Shown here in pieces: positions 17,327 to 29,000 of a stretch of DNA of 64,000 nucleotides. Position numbers and translations under genes: made by a program. Origin of the DNA: Alistipes shahii WAL 8301 (lineage in GTDB: Bacteria; Bacteroidota; Bacteroidia; Bacteroidales; Rikenellaceae); contig NZ_CP102253.1 of assembly GCF_025145845.1 (NCBI RefSeq), positions 558,001 to 622,000 of the forward strand, written 5' to 3'. The notes under the pieces are model-generated. The model saw only the letters and a program-made list of their open reading frames with translations. It was not told where the DNA came from and made no database searches. Positions within the stretch are counted from its first letter, which is position 1; each line of letters begins with the position of its first letter.

Positions 17327-18340
17327 CTAAAACAACGCCGCGAAGGCATCCATCGTCATCGGCCGCACCTCGCAGTCGCCGATCCCGACCGGCAGGACGA
17401 TCCGCAGCATGCCGTCTTCGTTTTTCTTGTCCTTGCCGACCTCTTTCAGCAGGCGTTTCACCTCCACGGGCGGCGTCAGGTCGAAGCCCAGCGCCGTCAG
17501 CACATTCACGATCCGGTCGCAGTCGGCCTGCGTCAGCGCACCCAGCTTCACCGCCGCCCCGGCGATCAGCGCCGTTCCCACCGCCACGGCCTCGCCGTGG
17601 TTCATGCGGTTGGAGGCCTTCTCGATGGCATGCGCCAGCGTGTGCCCGAGGTTCAGCTTGCGGCGGTCGCCCGACTCGCGTTCGTCGCGCTCGACGATGT
17701 CGGCCTTGACGCGGATCGCCGCCGAAACGGCGTCCGACAACAGATCGGTATCCGTGCGCAGCGCCTCGAAGGTCGTCCGCTCGATGCGTCCGAACAGATC
17801 GGCGTCGGCGATGATCGCCGCCTTGACCACCTCGGCCAGCCCGGCCCGGAACTCCCGCTCGGGCAGCGTGCGCAGCAGCGCGGGATCGCAGATGACGAAC
17901 TGCGGCTGCGTGAAGGTCCCGGCCATGTTCTTGTAGCCGTCGACGTTCACGCCGTTCTTGCCGCCCACCGAAGCGTCGACCTGCCCCAGCAGCGTCGTCG
18001 AGACGAATCCGAATTTCACGCCGCGCATGTAGGTCGATGCGGCGAATCCCGCCACGTCGGTGACGATGCCGCCCCCGACCGCCAGCACGAAGGTCGAACG
18101 GTCCACGCCCAGCTCGATGAAACGGCGGTAGATCATCTCGACGGTCTGCATCGTCTTGACGCTCTCGCCCAGGCCGATCAGCACGGTGTCGTACTGCGCC
18201 AGCACCGAATGGTACAGCCGGTCGATCGTGGAGTCGGAGACCACCACCACGCGCCCTTCGGGGAGCACCCCGGAGAGAATGTCGGCCAGCGGGCCTATGA
18301 AAATTTCGCTCTGTTGGCGAACGTTGAAGGCAGGTTTCAT
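17327..18340 (-). CDS. aroB: 3-dehydroquinate synthase
   Basis: The 337-residue protein shows the NAD-binding stretch VLAVGGGIVTDVAGFAASTY, the DASVGGKNGVNVDGYKNMAG signature, and the zinc-ligand regions LNLGHTLAHAIE and MNHGEAVAVGTALI. It converts DAHP to 3-dehydroquinate, the second step of the shikimate pathway. Its start codon lies about 60 bases from the divergent typA -7 box. Confidence 0.96.
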   Translation of the reverse strand: MKPAFNVRQQSEIFIGPLADILSGVLPEGRVVVVSDSTIDRLYHSVLAQYDTVLIGLGESVKTMQTVEMIYRRFIELGVDRSTFVLAVGGGIVTDVAGFAASTYMRGVKFGFVSTTLLGQVDASVGGKNGVNVDGYKNMAGTFTQPQFVICDPALLRTLPEREFRAGLAEVVKAAIIADADLFGRIERTTFEALRTDTDLLSDAVSAAIRVKADIVERDERESGDRRKLNLGHTLAHAIEKASNRMNHGEAVAVGTALIAGAAVKLGALTQADCDRIVNVLTALGFDLTPPVEVKRLLKEVGKDKKNEDGMLRIVLPVGIGDCEVRPMTMDAFAALF

Positions 18341-18403
18341 TATTTAACTTTTTTAAGAATTTTGAGAAACAAGCAAATTTAGTATAATTTCCCGAGAATT
18401 TGT

Positions 18404-18411
18404 TACCTTTG
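18404..18411 (+). promoter_or_regulatory. Bacteroidota -7 box for typA
   Basis: TACCTTTG matches TAnnTTTG 19 bases before the typA ATG. Confidence 0.6.
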
Positions 18412-18430
18412 CAGCACAAAATATACTTTT

Positions 18431-20233
<1,803 letters not shown>

Positions 20234-20275
20234 CCCGTCCGCGTTCTTATCGAGCGCACGCGACCCGACTATACG

Positions 20276-20303
20276 AAAAAACGGACTCCGGTCCGTTTTT
20301 TTT
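20276..20303 (+). terminator. Intrinsic terminator after typA
   Basis: AAAAAACGGAC and GTCCGTTTTTTTT form a stem around TCCG with a T-run of eight. Confidence 0.93.
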
Positions 20304-20362
20304 GTGCCAGACCGTGCAGTATCAGGGCGTTGGCTCCGTTTTTAGGGAAATCCCCGACCTCT

Positions 20363-20995
20363 ATGAAAAAATGCTTCGTCCTGCTTTTGCTGCTGCCGCT
20401 CGGGTTCGGCGGCTGCGACGACGGCCATGAACCGCGCACCGAAACCTGGACCGTCGCCCCCGAAAAGGGCGTCGCGGGCATCGTGATGAGTTTCGGCCAC
20501 GTCCCGGCCTACATCGTCAAGACCGCCCCTGACGCCGAATGGCGCACGTTTTCAGGCTCCATCGCGAATTTCACCTTCGAAAAGGGGTACCAGACCGAAA
20601 TGCTCGTCCGCATCGACCCCATCCCCAATCCCCCGGCCGACGGCCCCGGATACCGCTACACGATGGAAAAGCCGATCTCGCGCACGCCGATGCAGTCGGA
20701 TGTCGATCCGCTGCAATTCAGTCCGGAGTTCGAGGTCACCATCGCCTCCCGGCGCGCCGACAGTCCGGCAACGAGCGGTTATTGGATCAAGGACATGCGC
20801 TACACCGACCCGCAGTGGGAGCCGTTCCCGTGGGAGATCGAGGGCTTCGATTTCGAACCGGGCTTCGAGGCCCGGCTCCTCATCCGTCCCGTCGCCGAAT
20901 ACGACGACGCGAAGGGCGACTACGAGGTGAAATACCGCCTGACGAAGCTGATTTCGAGCGAGGAAAAGGTTTCCGAAGGAATACCGGATAAATGA
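20363..20995 (+). CDS. Lipoprotein with two DUF4377-like domains
   Basis: The 210-residue lipoprotein has signal MKKCFVLLLLLPLGFGGC ending at a lipobox (GFGGC). Two repeats follow with the pattern Trp...I..F.FE.GY: DAEWRTFSGSIANFTFEKGY (about residues 55-75) and WEPFPWEIEGFDFEPGFEARLL (about 150-172). This resembles tandem DUF4377 domains found in META/HslJ-associated lipoproteins. The ATG at 20363 was chosen because it opens the signal peptide. No function is established. Confidence 0.72.
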   Translation: MKKCFVLLLLLPLGFGGCDDGHEPRTETWTVAPEKGVAGIVMSFGHVPAYIVKTAPDAEWRTFSGSIANFTFEKGYQTEMLVRIDPIPNPPADGPGYRYTMEKPISRTPMQSDVDPLQFSPEFEVTIASRRADSPATSGYWIKDMRYTDPQWEPFPWEIEGFDFEPGFEARLLIRPVAEYDDAKGDYEVKYRLTKLISSEEKVSEGIPDK

Positions 20996-21074
20996 ACCGG
21001 GGACTGCGCAGACCCGGACCGGAAACGAACCGTCCCGCCTCCGCCCTCTAAAACCGGCTTTTTAAGCCGGGAAA

Positions 21075-21440
21075 TCACTTGCGGAGCGTTGCGAACGAAA
21101 GGATGTGCCATGTGACGCCGACGGCCACGGCCAGCAGGCCGACCTGCGCCCACCACCTCCCGTCGAGCAGTCCGAAGATGCAGTAGAGCATCGTGCCCCA
21201 CATCAGGGCTATGGAAACGACCTTGGCGCGCAGCGGTATGGCGCGGTTTTCGCGGAAGTTGCGGATATACCCGCCGAAACAGCGGTGCGCCAGAAGCCAC
21301 TCGTAGAGCCGCGGCGAGGAGCGAACCCAGAGGGCCGCGGCCAGCAGCAGGAACGGCGTCGTGGGCAGCAGCGGCACGAAGATGCCGACGACGCCCAGCA
21401 CGAACGCCGCGCAGCCCAGTATGGCGAGAAAAATCTTCAC
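21075..21440 (-). CDS. YbaN family (DUF454) inner-membrane protein
   Basis: The 121-residue product contains CAAFVLGVVGIFVPLLPTTP and FLLLAAALWVRSSPRLYEWL, the DUF454 signature, with three or four membrane segments. I chose the GTG at 21440 (V/MKIFLAILG) because a -7 box (TATTTTTG on the reverse strand, 21445-21452) lies between it and the only upstream ATG. The function is unknown. This is the last clear chromosomal gene before the ICE. Confidence 0.8.
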   Translation of the reverse strand: MKIFLAILGCAAFVLGVVGIFVPLLPTTPFLLLAAALWVRSSPRLYEWLLAHRCFGGYIRNFRENRAIPLRAKVVSIALMWGTMLYCIFGLLDGRWWAQVGLLAVAVGVTWHILSFATLRK

Positions 21441-21444
21441 GGTG

Positions 21445-21452
21445 CAAAAATA
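21445..21452 (-). promoter_or_regulatory. Bacteroidota -7 box for ybaN-like gene
   Basis: Reverse strand TATTTTTG, five bases upstream of the proposed GTG start. Confidence 0.5.
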
Positions 21453-21458
21453 ACACAA

Positions 21459-22001
21459 ATTCGGGACCGGGAAATGCCGTGCGACACGATTTTTATTTAT
21501 CTTTGGTGCCGGGACCGCAACGCTCCTTTTCGGAGTCGGAATGTCTTACCGTGCCGGGCAGCATGCAATCCGGTTTGACAACCGCCCGTTTTTTTGTATA
21601 TTTGATGTAGTCTGAAGGTATTTAATTGACTACAAATAGATTAAAAGAAACTCGCATGAGAATAGGCAACGGATAAGAAATTGGTAAAGTGCTTTGATAC
21701 ACTATATTTCTCATGCTGTCAAACAACTCTTATTTGTTTGCAAATATAATATTATTGCAGGTAAAAATCAAAAATAACGAGGTTTATTTTCATTTTTGCC
21801 TGCTGATATTTGTTCCGGATTGTCGGATGCGATATATTTGTAATTAGGATTCGTACCGTGTTCCAAGCGGTTCATAAGTAACGACTTGCGGAGCTTTGGC
21901 AACAAGGGGATGCGGCTCCGTTTTATAGAAATGACTTATGCAAACCGACTTATCCATTTACAACAGTCTTCGCCCTTCCTTATATAGAAGGCGTTCACGC
22001 C
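21459..22001. other. Chromosome/ICE junction region, probable left end of the element
   Basis: No gene is supported here. GC content falls sharply near 21590. GTATATTTG at 21596-21604 resembles the GTAnnTTTG core of CTnDOT-type attachment sites but lacks the final C. TAGTC/GACTA flank 21609-21633, and GCATGAGAA (21654-21662) is exactly inverted at 21708-21716; such arm-like sites are common near integrase ends. The exact boundary cannot be fixed without the other end, which is outside the window. Confidence 0.35.
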
Positions 22002-22796
22002 GTGAAGTTCAATGCTTTGTCGGCGGTCATATCGCGTTACCGGGATTATGCCCGCAGTTCCGAACAAATAAAAGCGTACTCGGGAGATTCTCTTCTGATG
22101 CGGGACATTGCCTCCTTGCTTGACGAAGCACCCCGTCCCATAACGGGGGAATACCAGGATTTCACCCCGTTCCTGCTTCTTCTGATGCTTTCGGAGGAGT
22201 TTCATGCCGTCCATTACGTCGAGCGTCTTGTAACGTGGTATTTCGGCTACTGTTGTGTCGATGAACTGCGGACGGTCTGCACCATTCTGTTCCAGTGTTC
22301 CTACCCGCATCACGACACGCTGCGGCTGCGGTTTAAGAATTACCTGCGTGAAGCCCGTAAGACATTGGGTATGCCCGTTGAATGTAACGCTGCTGTCATG
22401 CTGAAAATGCTCGACGCCTCTTATGAACATCTCACTCCCGCCGATGTCGGGGAGTTCGAGGAGCTGTTGCACCTGGGGGACGATTACGAGTTCATCTCCC
22501 GTGTCAAATCGAATTATCTTGCCTCGGATAACGTCACGGAACTCGCCGGGGTTTGCGGGTATTCCAGCACGATTACCTTCCGCCGGCGTTTCCAGCGGGT
22601 TTTCGGCTGCTCGGCCTCCTCGTGGTTACGTCAGCGCCGTATCGAACGTATCGGGGAGTTGCTGCGGACGACACACTACACGTTGCAGGAAATAGCCTAC
22701 ATGTGCGGTTTCTCCGCCCAATCCCACTTTACGGACTTTTGCAAGCGGAATATGGGGAGCAATCCCACTTCCATCCGCCAGGAAGGCCGGATCTGA
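22002..22796 (+). CDS. AraC-family transcriptional regulator of the ICE
   Basis: The 264-residue protein has a C-terminal AraC/XylS DNA-binding domain (about residues 165-262): NVTELAGVCGYSSTITFRRR, VFGCSASSWLRQRRIERIGE, LQEIAYMCGFSAQSHFTDFC. The N-terminal 160 residues are poorly characterised. The start used is a GTG; the frame remains open upstream without an ATG, so the true start is uncertain. It precedes rteC by 105 bases and may take part in ICE control. Confidence 0.8.
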   Translation: MKFNALSAVISRYRDYARSSEQIKAYSGDSLLMRDIASLLDEAPRPITGEYQDFTPFLLLLMLSEEFHAVHYVERLVTWYFGYCCVDELRTVCTILFQCSYPHHDTLRLRFKNYLREARKTLGMPVECNAAVMLKMLDASYEHLTPADVGEFEELLHLGDDYEFISRVKSNYLASDNVTELAGVCGYSSTITFRRRFQRVFGCSASSWLRQRRIERIGELLRTTHYTLQEIAYMCGFSAQSHFTDFCKRNMGSNPTSIRQEGRI

Positions 22797-22901
22797 CATT
22801 AAAATCGGCCTCGTGATAAAAAAACGAAGAGAAAGATAAAAATCGTAATCCGCCGGTTTTTCGATTCGCTAACTTTATACGCGAAAGTAACAAGACGGAT
22901 T

Positions 22902-23762
22902 ATGATTGCATTTATAGAAAAATTAAACAGCGAAGTCCTGCGGAGTATCGAACGTATCGAATCGCGGGATACCGACGTGTTGAAAAAGTCGCTTGAAGCG
23001 TCACGTGTCCTGGGAGAAGCGTTCGACCGTTTGAAACAATATATCATCGGCTACCGTTTTCAAAACGATGACGAGGAAATAAAGTTCTTCAAAGAAATCA
23101 AACCCCGTCTTTTTTGCCGTCTGATCTATTACCGCAAGCTCTACAATATCGAGATGAACCGTCCGGTAGGAAGTATCGAGGCACAACGGGAGTACCTGGA
23201 CGCCCATGTTCGGGCCATCAACGCGTACACGCAGAAACGCCTTGACTTTATCCGCTATTTCCGCAGCGGCGCTACACACCTGGACAGCCTCTATTTCCTG
23301 CGCGGGCAGACCGACACGGAGCAATACCTGGAAACCTTCTACTATGAACTCGACCCGCAGTTTTCGACAAACGCGGATTTCAAGGTGGCGAAAATCCTGG
23401 CCAACGATATGTTGTCGGTTTATCTTATGGGCGAATTGGAATCACTGGAGAGCACGAACCTCCGGAACATGGTTCTGCCATTGTCTGACGTGCGTCCGAC
23501 ATGGCAGGACTCGAAGACGGATCTGACGGAACTTATTTACCTGCTCGACAGTAAAGGCTGTTTCGGCAATGTGCCACTCACGCAACTTGCCAGCTACATT
23601 TCCAACGCTTTCAACGTACACCTCGACATGAACCTTTCGAGGACATTCTGCGATATGAAAATCCGAAACAACCCGACACCGTGGCTTGACAAGGCGAAAG
23701 AGGCCCTGCTTAAACGTATGCAGACGTGGAAGCGAAACAAGAAAAACGGCAATTCCGAGTAG
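22902..23762 (+). CDS. rteC: RteC-family regulator of ICE excision and transfer
   Basis: The 286-residue protein matches RteC in length and character: MIAFIEKLNSEVLRSIERIE, IKPRLFCRLIYYRKLYNIEM, FYYELDPQFSTNADFKVAKI, and a C-terminal winged-helix-like part (VPLTQLASYISNAFNVHLDM). In CTnDOT, RteC is induced through tetQ-rteA-rteB and activates the excision operon. Those upstream genes are absent from this window, so control here may differ. Confidence 0.85.
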   Translation: MIAFIEKLNSEVLRSIERIESRDTDVLKKSLEASRVLGEAFDRLKQYIIGYRFQNDDEEIKFFKEIKPRLFCRLIYYRKLYNIEMNRPVGSIEAQREYLDAHVRAINAYTQKRLDFIRYFRSGATHLDSLYFLRGQTDTEQYLETFYYELDPQFSTNADFKVAKILANDMLSVYLMGELESLESTNLRNMVLPLSDVRPTWQDSKTDLTELIYLLDSKGCFGNVPLTQLASYISNAFNVHLDMNLSRTFCDMKIRNNPTPWLDKAKEALLKRMQTWKRNKKNGNSE

Positions 23763-24160
23763 AATATGAACCGGTAAAGCACTCTATTCCTTATAGAAAC
23801 ACTGATAATCAGCGTTGTATATAACAAAAGAACCGAGGTCGGTTTTCCCCCGTAACTCTCGAAAGGAACTTTCCCGAACGCCCGTATTTGCACCCGTATA
23901 AGGAGCCGATACGGGTGTTCCGTTGTAGCCCCGTCCGGATTAGAACACCGTTAAGCGTTGAATCACAGTATTCTATCGCATTTCTGCCCATAAAAATACC
24001 GAGTACGGGCCGCGGATTTCGGTAAAAAACACTGCCTTCTTCACCGCATGAACCGTTGAGAATCAGTTCACTGCAAATTATCAAAAAAAAGTCGTACCGA
24101 CCTCGTTTTAAGCTGTCCATATAAGCCCGACCTTTGTAACAGACTAAAAAACAAAGGAGT
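23763..24160. other. Non-coding regulatory interval upstream of the excision-type genes
   Basis: About 400 bases with no supported gene; the reading frames on either strand lack credible protein features. CCATATAAGCCCGACCTTTG, ending near 24137, resembles a promoter with a degenerate -7 box for the following gene. In CTnDOT the equivalent interval is where RteC binds. Confidence 0.4.
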
Positions 24161-24472
24161 ATGAAAATCATAGTGATCGGTTCGCGAGCCTATAACGAGC
24201 TTGTCGGGCGTATAGAGAAAATAGAGGCTGCAATCGCCTCTCTCCCTGAAAAGGGGCGTGCATGGAATAAGGAGTATATAAACGACGAATGGATGGACGG
24301 CGAGCAGGTCTGCCGTTACCTGGGTATCAGCGGGCGTACCCTTCAACGCCTCCGCTCGGATCACGTGATCACCTATTCGGCCATCAACCGGAAGCTGTAT
24401 TATTCCCTCACGGAAATCCGCCGTGTGCTGAAGGAGCGTTCCGTGCGGCGCAAGAACCAACCAAAGGAGTAG
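24161..24472 (+). CDS. Helix-turn-helix DNA-binding protein (excision-factor position)
   Basis: The 103-residue protein has an N-terminal coiled-coil-like stretch (ELVGRIEKIEAAIASL) and a MerR/excisionase-type helix-turn-helix (WMDGEQVCRYLGISGRTLQR, about residues 45-65) followed by a wing (YYSLTEIRRVL). It is followed after three bases by a second protein of the same type. The pair sits where CTnDOT carries its xis2c/xis2d excision genes, so a recombination-directionality role is plausible; that is inference from position. Confidence 0.72.
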   Translation: MKIIVIGSRAYNELVGRIEKIEAAIASLPEKGRAWNKEYINDEWMDGEQVCRYLGISGRTLQRLRSDHVITYSAINRKLYYSLTEIRRVLKERSVRRKNQPKE

Positions 24473-24475
24473 GCC

Positions 24476-24802
24476 ATGTTTCTGGACAAGGAATATTTCG
24501 ACGGATGGATGCAGCGGCTCTCGGAACGGCTGGAACGTATCGAGAAGCTGTGCGCGGGGGACGTGGAGCAACCGCTTTCCATCCTGCCTGACGGGGAGCG
24601 TCTTCTGGACAATTACGACCTGTGCCGTATGCTCAATATCAGCAAGCGCACACTCCAGCGTTACCGCACCTCGGGAGAGCTGCCTTACGAGATGATCTAT
24701 CACAAGACCTTCTACCGGGAATCGGACGTCCTGCGGTTCATCGAGCGTAACTTCAGTAATTTCCGCAAGCTGAAAAAGGATCGTCCTGCCGGTTCCGGTT
24801 AG
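24476..24802 (+). CDS. Second helix-turn-helix DNA-binding protein (excision-factor position)
   Basis: The 108-residue protein repeats the layout of its upstream neighbour: an N-terminal helical stretch (WMQRLSERLERIEKLCAG) and an HTH (LLDNYDLCRMLNISKRTLQR, about residues 42-62) with a wing (FYRESDVLRFIERNF). The shared pattern .C..L.IS.RTLQR suggests an old duplication. Translational coupling is likely because the genes are three bases apart. Confidence 0.72.
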   Translation: MFLDKEYFDGWMQRLSERLERIEKLCAGDVEQPLSILPDGERLLDNYDLCRMLNISKRTLQRYRTSGELPYEMIYHKTFYRESDVLRFIERNFSNFRKLKKDRPAGSG

Positions 24803-24938
24803 GCCCTGTCCCGAGAGTCCGGCGTCATGGAAAAACGCGGAGATACATGGAATAAGGCACGACAAGGCGGTACAACCGCTCGATATTTGCCGTAAAATCA
24901 GTATGTTTGCTGAATGAAGCCTATATAATAATGAAGCA

Positions 24939-25952
24939 ATGAAAGAAACTGATAAAATATATCCTGCCGACAAAGGGGAGGAAGAGCTGCTGCATAATGT
25001 GCGCCATATCTTGCAGGAAGCGCGCGCGAAGGTGATACATCATGTCAATTCGACCCTCGTGAGGGCTTACTGGCAGGTAGGGAAATACATAGTGGAGTAC
25101 GAGCAGCAGGGAACCGACCGTGCCGGATATGGCAAGGCTGTCATCAACACCCTTTCCAGGCGGCTCGTGGCGGAGTTCGGAAACGGGTTCACGGCCACCA
25201 ACCTGCGGTACATGAGGCAGTTTTACCAGTGCTACCCGAAATATCACACGCTGTGTGATAAATTGAGCTGGTCGCATTGCCGCACGCTTCTCAAGGTGTC
25301 GGGCGATGCCGCCCGTGATTTTTACCTGCACGAGTGCGTCAAGGAAAACTGGAGTGTCCGGCAGCTCGACCGCCAAATCAACACGCTTTTCTATGACCGC
25401 CTGCTGGCCAGCCGAGACAAGAAAGCTGTGAAAGAGGAGATTTCCCGTACCGAACCCGGACGTGTCGAACCCAAAGAGATCATCCGCGACCCGTATATCC
25501 TGGAGTTTCTCGGTATCCCGCAGGGAGAGCATTTTCTGGAAACCGATCTGGAGCAACTGCTCATCAGCCGCTTGCAGCGCTTGATGCTCGAACTCGGGAA
25601 AGGCTTCGCCTTCGTCGCGCGACAGAAGCGTATCTCCTTCGATGACAAGCATTTCTACATCGACCTGGTCTTTTACAATTACCTGGCCCGTTGTTTCGTT
25701 TTAATAGACCTTAAATCCGGGGAGCTGACCCATCAGGATTTGGGGCAGATGCAGATGTATGTCAATTACTACACCCGTGAGTTGATGAATCCCGGGGATA
25801 ACCCTCCGGTGGGTATCGTCCTCTGCGCGGAGAAAAACGACGCGGTCGTCCGTTATACGCTGCCCGAAGATGAAAAGCAGGTCTTCGCCGCCCAGTACAT
25901 GACCTATCTTCCCACGCAGGAGGAGCTGCAAACACTCTTGCAGGAAGTGTGA
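24939..25952 (+). CDS. YhcG-type PDDEXK nuclease (DUF1016)
   Basis: The 337-residue protein has an N-terminal DUF1016 winged-helix region (about residues 15-155: VIHHVNSTLVRAYWQVGKYI, FTATNLRYMRQFYQCYP) and a C-terminal PD-(D/E)xK-like nuclease domain (about 175-325). There HFYIDLVFYNYL and FVLIDLKSGELT supply the Asp and Asp-x-Lys residues expected of the active site. YhcG-type proteins are widespread on mobile elements; defence or recombination roles have been proposed but the substrate is not settled. It is followed by a bidirectional terminator. Confidence 0.85.
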   Translation: MKETDKIYPADKGEEELLHNVRHILQEARAKVIHHVNSTLVRAYWQVGKYIVEYEQQGTDRAGYGKAVINTLSRRLVAEFGNGFTATNLRYMRQFYQCYPKYHTLCDKLSWSHCRTLLKVSGDAARDFYLHECVKENWSVRQLDRQINTLFYDRLLASRDKKAVKEEISRTEPGRVEPKEIIRDPYILEFLGIPQGEHFLETDLEQLLISRLQRLMLELGKGFAFVARQKRISFDDKHFYIDLVFYNYLARCFVLIDLKSGELTHQDLGQMQMYVNYYTRELMNPGDNPPVGIVLCAEKNDAVVRYTLPEDEKQVFAAQYMTYLPTQEELQTLLQEV

Positions 25953-25973
25953 CGACAACGCTCACGGACATAT

Positions 25974-26013
25974 GAAAAAAGCCGATGGAAATCTGTACTT
26001 CCGTCGGCTTTTC
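25974..26013. terminator. Bidirectional terminator between convergent genes
   Basis: AAAAAAGCCGATGGAA and TTCCGTCGGCTTTT form a stem with flanking A and T runs, usable from both strands. Confidence 0.88.
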
Positions 26014-26015
26014 GT

Positions 26016-29000
26016 TTACATCTTGATCCCTTTCTTCGCAGGGCCGTTCTCCGGCGGGCTGCCCACGCCCGCGATCACGATGCGCCCCCCGGAGGCGTCG
26101 GCAATCTGCCGCAGCCGGGAAGGAATACGGGCCGCCGTGTTGTCTTCCTTCGGGAGCTCTTCCGCCGTGTCATGCCGTTCCCGGCACACGTCGTTATCCT
26201 CCTCCGCCTCCTTTCCCTCGCTCTCTTCTATCGGTTTGAGGCTTTGCTGTATCCTGCGGTCTATTTCCGTCAGGTCAGCTTTTAGGGCCGTCAGTTCGGG
26301 CTCCTTGCGCCAGGAACTTTCCACCACTTCCCGCAGGACGGGAATATCTTTCTCCAGTTCCTCATTCTTTTTCCGGAATTTCTCCAGTGTCGGCTCGATG
26401 GTCGCGAGCGCGTGGATGAAGTTCATCGCCGCCAGTCGCGGGTCGGAGGCGATATTCCCGTAGTTATACTGGTATAGATAATCCCCTTCACCCCGGACAT
26501 AAAAACGGTTCTGCACCAGGTCGAGCCCGTCTTTCCCGGTCGTTTCGCTCTGGACGAGCAGCTCGAACCCGTAGAGGCTCCCGATGGGTTCGAGCCTGTC
26601 GAGCGTGCGTGCCGTTTCGGCGATATGGTTGAGCTGTTTCCCGATGAGCTTGGGGTCGGAGGTTTCCAGCCCGTTCAGTTTCACGGGATTGCGGTACGAG
26701 CCGTCCTCGTTGAACTCGACGCGGGCCTTGAAGTGTTCCAGATCCTTGCCGATACGCCGTATCAGGTCGTTGTTCTTCTCTATCTTCTCCGTGATCTGCT
26801 CCAGCTTGTAGCGGCTCGATGATTTGCCGCGCACGAATGCCTGGCGTTCGCTTTCGAGCGTGGCAATCTTCTTCTCCAGGCGGGCTTTGTCCAGCAGGTC
26901 TGTATTTCCCGAGAGGACGGCGACATACTCGGAAAAATTCATGCCGCTCTTTTCGTCGATGGCCCCCTCGTCGATGGTACGGCTTCCCATGTTGTTGGTC
27001 TTGAGCTGGCGGATGAACAGTTGCTTGTTGTGCAACAGCCCGAACTTGTAGGCGTCGAGCGACTTCTCGACGGCGTATAATATCACGTCCACCTTGTTGT
27101 CGGCATGGAGTTTGGCGATCTCGTTCCCGGTGCGTATTCCCCGCCCGTCGCGCTGCTCCAGGTCGCTGGGACGCCAGGGGCAGTCCAGGTGGTGTATCGC
27201 CACGCAGCGTTTCTGCGCGTTCACTCCCGTCCCGAGCATCTCGGTCGATCCGAAGAGTACGCGGATTTTTCCGGTGTTCATACCGGCGATCATCTCCTTG
27301 CGCGCTTTTTCCGAGGTCGCCTCCTGGATGAACCGCACCTCGCTTTGGGGTATGCCGTAATCCTCCGCGAGTTTACGCCGTATCTCGGAATAGACGTTCC
27401 ACCCCGCTCCGGGTTTGTAGGTTCCCAGGTCGGAGAATACGAACTGCGTACCTTTGTACGCCTCGAAACGGCGGTAGTAACCGGCAATCATACGGGCGCA
27501 GTGGCTCGCCTTGTTGTCCACGTGGTCGCTGTATAGTTCGGGGTCTATCATACGCATATCGAGCGACATCTTGCGGGCGTAGTCTGTGGCAATGAGCATT
27601 TTCGCCTTTTCCTCCCGCTCCGAGAGCGGCAGGCGGCCCAGGAGCGTGGCATCGCCCGATTTGGCGAACTGCACCAGTCGTTCTATGAACTCCGTCTGCT
27701 GGGGTGTCGGCGGGATATTGTGCAATATCTCGTTCTTTTGCGGTCGGTCGATCCCTATATCCTCCGCCGAGCGGTAATCTGTAATCTCGGAGTAGAACAT
27801 GGCCAGTTCGGGAACCTTGATGAAATATCGGAACCGTTCTTTCTGCACGACCTCGTTGGTCACGGAAAACTCGTAGTCGATGGTTTTCTTGGCAAATATG
27901 GCCGCCCAGGCATCGAAGGTGCGGATATTCTGACGCTCCAGCTCCTTCGGGCGCAGGTACTTGAAAAGCAGGTACAGTTCCGTGAGCGAGTTGGAGATGG
28001 TCGTTCCCGAGAGGAACGTCGCCCCCAGGTCGCGGCCCGTGCGCTGCTGTATGGTACGCAGCGCGAAAAGCATGTTGAGCGCCCGCTGCGACCCCTCGGG
28101 ATTTCCGAGGCCCGCCACCCGGTCATGCCGGGTCGTGAAAGTCAGGTTCTTGAATTTATGGCTCTCGTCCACGTAGAGGTGGTCGATACCCATGAGGCGG
28201 AAGTCCACGGCGTCGTCCTTGCGTGTTTCCAGCGCGTGCGCCACCTTCTGCAACTTGGCTTCCAGGTTGGCCTTGCGTTTCTGACACCCTTTCATCATGG
28301 CGCGGGAAACGTCCCTGCCTTGTGCTTTGAGCACTTCGAGGTTCTCCTCCACACAGTCCAGCTCGGCCTGCAATATCTCCTGCTGTATCTCCGGAGACTG
28401 GGGTATCATGCCGAACTGTTCGTGCGAGAGGATCACGGCGTCCCAGTCGTTGTTGCGTATCTCCCGGAAGATGCGCTCACGCTTCCGGGGCGTGAAATCC
28501 TCCTTGCCCGGGTAGAGGACTTTGGCCATCGGGTAAGCGGTACAGAACGTCCGGGCTATTTCATGGATGTTGGCTTTCAGCCCGATAATCATGGGTTTAT
28601 TGGCCAGCCCGAGGCGTTTCTTCTCGTAGGCCCCGCAGCACATGATGAGGGTCTTTCCGCCGCCCACCTCGTGGTCGATTATCCCGCCGCCGAGCAGTTT
28701 GTCCATCCATATCGCGTCCTTCTGGCTGTCATACAGATTGTCTATTCCCAGCCCCTTGAGGTCGAGGTCGGGGAATTCCTGGTGCGTCCCGTCGTACTTC
28801 GGGCGCACGTAACAGTTGAAAGTACGGTTATAGAGGTCTGTCAGGCGGTCTTTGAAGTCGGACGACTGCTCGCGCAGCCATTCGGGGAAAGCACCCCGGA
28901 TCTCGTCTATCTTGCTGTTGGCGAGCTGTATGGCCTCCCCGTCACGCACTTTGACCTCCCGCCGTTCGCCGTCCACCCATTTGAGGACGGTCTTGGTGAT

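Noticed and set aside
23809..24171. 120-residue reverse-strand frame between rteC and the HTH genes
   Set aside because: No recognisable domain, lies over a likely regulatory interval, and overlaps the start of the HTH gene.
25972..26463. Forward-strand frame starting after the YhcG-type gene
   Set aside because: It starts inside the terminator and runs antisense to the C-terminus of the methylase-helicase with Ser/Arg-rich translation.
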